Assembly: GCA_030765065.1 (NCBI GenBank)
Contig: CM060983.1
Location: 230,659,528-230,723,527 of the forward strand
Origin: Deroplatys truncata
Taxonomy: Eukaryota > Arthropoda > Insecta > Mantodea > Mantidae
DNA length: 64,000 nucleotides
Reading direction: 5' to 3'
The notes below the pieces were generated by a model that had not been told where the DNA came from, made no database searches, and saw nothing but the letters and a program-made list of their open reading frames with translations. The position numbers were made by a program, and so were the translations under genes. Shown piece by piece: positions 62,327-64,000 of this stretch. How positions within the stretch are numbered: position 1 is the first letter of the stretch; each line of letters begins with the position of its first letter.

Positions 62327-62344
62327 GTGTGTGTGTGTATGTGT
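62327..62344. repeat. (GT)n microsatellite, 5' of interspersed repeat copy 2
   Basis: A GT run interrupted by one A, directly followed by GTCAGAGCAGCATAACTC and, ~85 bp later, the start of the interspersed repeat. Copy 1 of that repeat is likewise preceded at ~35 bp by a CA tract, so a dinucleotide tract may belong to the element's 5' end. Confidence 0.9.
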
Positions 62345-62429
62345 CAGAGCAGCATAACTCAAAAATGAAAAGTCGGATAAATACTAAACTTGGTATTTAG
62401 GTTGAGTACCTTCCAAAGATACGACACAG

Positions 62430-62745
62430 AGATTTTCAAGAAAGTCCCTCCACCCCAAACTACCCTTTACATGAACTATTTTCCGAAATGTTTTATTTTC
62501 TAAAACTGTCTCTGACGATTTTAATTACAACACCATATATTAAAGACATTTATATGAAAAATAAAATGTATATCTTGAATTTTGTGGAAATAGCCTGTGA
62601 AGTCCTCTTGATTCGGAAGAAATTTTCTATGATCTTGTATAACTGCTAAGGATTGAGGAAAACATACAATACAAAAAATTTAGATCTCTTTAAAAACACA
62701 CAATTTATTTCAAATAACTTTTTTGTGACGACAGCCATTTTCGCG
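62430..62745 (+). repeat. Diverged interspersed repeat, copy 2
   Basis: Partner of 60,745-61,085. The upstream GTCAGAGCAGC, ATAACTCAAAAATG and TTGGTATTTAGG (62,342-62,410) may be its 5' part, missing from copy 1. The 3' region retains CTTTTTGTGACGACAGCC, where copy 1 has CTTTGTGGCGTTGTC. Both copies are in the same orientation. Confidence 0.75.
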
Positions 62746-63180
62746 ATATCTGTTATAAATGGTTCGAACTGTTCAATGCTTAGCCATTCTTTTAAAGACA
62801 TGTCGCTTTTCAGTTCTTGCTCGCCATGTTGATGGAAAGAATTTAGAATTTTAAGGCCAGTGTATAGCGTCCCTTTGTATGTATAACGGATGTGTAATGC
62901 AGCTATTTCCCGAAAAGTTTATCTGGATTAAAATTAAGTGGATATGAAAATAAACTTTCGTACTCACCTATAAGAGATAGAGGGTAGAGGTCATACGAAT
63001 GTAACACTTGAGAATTTTTTATTCTGCAGTTGGTGTTACTCCTTAGAAAACAAGTATCTGCTGATTCTATTTAATTCTTACATTTTACATAACACGTATG
63101 CACGGTACAACACAAAAACACTACACACGACACTCATAGTTTTAAATATTGCACTAGTGGGGGTGCAAGCTGAACCACTA
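62746..63180. other. Non-coding AT-rich DNA, no gene seen
   Basis: I find no gene. A good consensus 5' splice donor on the - strand (AG|GTGAGTA, + strand TACTCAC at 62,961-62,967) is present, but no exon can be supported. The short inverted repeat TAGTGG...CCACTA lies at ~63,155-63,180. Confidence 0.4.
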
Positions 63181-63685
63181 TTAACAACATGTAGCAAGCG
63201 TTATAGTTCTGCTCACTTTAGTATCGGAGAAAACAGTAAAAAGAACCATTCTCATGTGCAGCACTACGTGAAAAGACCGTGTGCTGATGTGTGATACAAT
63301 ATGCTGACGCGTGTGTTGCAAAATGCGCCATAACTGAAACATGACCGTGAGAAACCGTGGTCGATGGTAGGGAAAAGTGCAGCGGTGGATGGTGACCGGA
63401 AATGCACAACAAATGACTGCGTTTACAACTAGACAAGTTGTGGCGAAATAAGGCGTCAGGATTTTTAATGAGGCATTTAACTCGACGCGCATGCTGAAAC
63501 TGCGGTAGCGATAAGCGAGCTTATAAAAACCCGGTGCCAAGAGCAACCGGCCGTAGTGAGAAACGGGAGCGATAGTGGATTTTTTCTATAAAATCGTGCT
63601 ATTTGACGAAAAATAGTTTAAAATAAAAACAAAATAGCAGCAGCACTTTGCAGGGAAAGAGCGATCGGTGCATTCGGACGATAAG
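63181..63685 (+). promoter_or_regulatory. CpG-richer upstream and 5' UTR region of the terminal ORF
   Basis: CpG density rises sharply against the satellite and AT-rich DNA to the left (CTCGACGCGC, GCGGTAGCGATAAGCG, CCGGCCGTAG). A small perfect hairpin ACAACT-AGACA-AGTTGT lies at 63,425-63,441. An in-frame TAG at 63,635 precedes the ATG at 63,686, so the 5' UTR is bounded. It could equally be the internal promoter of a mobile element. The 121-codon - strand frame at 63,181-63,546 overlaps it and is not supported as a gene. Confidence 0.5.
63522..63529 (+). promoter_or_regulatory. TATA box of the terminal ORF
   Basis: TATAAAAA in a GC-rich setting (GCGAGCT upstream, CCCGG downstream), 157 bp before the ATG at 63,686. 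A start about 30 bases downstream would fall near CCGTAGTGAG (63,551-63,560), which has a loose initiator-like AGT. Position and context fit a core RNA polymerase II promoter; inferred, not proven. Confidence 0.55.
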
Positions 63686-64000
63686 ATGGAGCCGCAACCC
63701 GGGGGAAGTCGCGATGGCACCTTGCAGCCTACGTTCGAAATTATAGGGCACAAGCAGAGAACGCTGCCAAGGCTTTTTTCCGGCTTTACAGAGTCGCAAA
63801 TTACCGTAAACCCGGTCCCCAGAGATGTTAACCCGGAGCAATGGGTATCGCATTTGTTTAACGATATTCTAAACTTTGCGAAAGAGAACCTGTTAGAAAA
63901 CGAACCCGGATATTTAGGCATATCTATAACAGACGAAAAGGAGGCGTCTAAAGCCTTCAATATGAGCGTGAGGCGCGTAGAGCAATTGAATGCGGATGTC
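63686..64000 (+). CDS. N-terminus of an unidentified protein, possibly Maverick/Polinton- or adintovirus-like; runs off the window
   Basis: An open frame of 105 codons from ATG 63,686 to the last base, with no stop. The ATG has A at -3 and G at +4 (strong Kozak context), an in-frame TAG at 63,635 upstream and a TATA box 157 bp upstream. Codons are GC-balanced, unlike nearby AT-rich DNA. Residues 1-15 are Gly/Pro-rich and probably flexible. Residues ~16-105 look like a compact folded domain: TFEIIGHKQRTLPRLF, then a predicted helix HLFNDILNFAKENL, a hydrophobic strand GYLGISI, then MSVRRVEQLNADV. The order of these elements resembles, from memory, the N-terminal region of large uncharacterised proteins from virus-like DNA elements of animals that also carry a family-B DNA polymerase. 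That assignment is inference. No signal peptide or membrane segment is seen. It could also be an ordinary host first exon. Confidence 0.6.
   Translation, partial: MEPQPGGSRDGTLQPTFEIIGHKQRTLPRLFSGFTESQITVNPVPRDVNPEQWVSHLFNDILNFAKENLLENEPGYLGISITDEKEASKAFNMSVRRVEQLNADV

Noticed and set aside
63181-63546. 121-codon and 72-codon - strand frames
   Set aside because: Antisense to the putative promoter and 5' UTR; no recognisable features, and the + strand reading has better support.
63586-63960. 124-codon and 84-codon - strand frames
   Set aside because: Shadows of the + strand open frame starting at 63,686, which has the TATA box and Kozak context.

Overview
This is eukaryotic, probably metazoan, non-coding DNA. 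About 92% of the window (1 to ~59,111) is one tandem satellite array with a ~64-bp monomer. It continues off the left edge and ends at ~59,111; the last 4.9 kb is non-satellite DNA. The eukaryotic assignment rests on the satellite, the dinucleotide and ATT microsatellites, a short terminal-inverted-repeat element, a TATA-box/Kozak-style gene start and the lack of any prokaryotic gene layout. The repeats and the final ORF would fit an arthropod or other invertebrate, but I cannot name a species. No tRNA, rRNA, CRISPR array or complete protein-coding gene is visible.

Layout. (1) 1-11,725 and 12,726-23,140: class A satellite, near-identical 64-bp monomers, split by a 1,000-N assembly gap. A few diagnostic sites vary, and their pattern shows 87-, 60-, 22- and 10-monomer duplications. 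(2) 23,141 to ~56,600: class B satellite, clearly diverged monomers of ~57-66 bp in a mosaic of kilobase-scale higher-order repeats. A marker monomer recurs at 23,141, 34,941, 46,921 and 55,844, so the block is organised in ~11.8, ~12.0 and ~8.9 kb superunits. An island of class A monomers and very young local amplifications (63 bp x6, 319 bp x2, 65 bp x5) lies at 38.2-40.0 kb. (3) ~56,600-59,111: class C satellite, a CpG-containing monomer family at the array edge, partly in 128-bp dimers.

(4) 59,122-59,266: a 145-bp element with ~34-bp terminal inverted repeats directly beside the array end. (5) 59,311-59,620: a purine-rich stretch with three pairs of inverted CCAAT boxes, each pair spaced 25 bp. 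(6) 59,736-60,730: three degrading copies of a ~345-bp repeat, the last ending in a 25-bp CG/CA alternating tract. (7) 60,745-62,745: AT-rich DNA carrying two diverged copies of a ~320-bp interspersed repeat. (8) ~63,180-64,000: a CpG-richer segment with a TATA box and the first 105 codons of an ORF that runs off the window. Its sequence pattern reminds me of a protein family found in Maverick/Polinton- or adintovirus-like elements of animals; this is recollection, unverified.

There are no cooperating genes to describe. The main biology is how the satellite evolves: homogenised monomers inward, divergent ones at the edge, with nested unequal-exchange products. I found no convincing new enzymatic or defence system.
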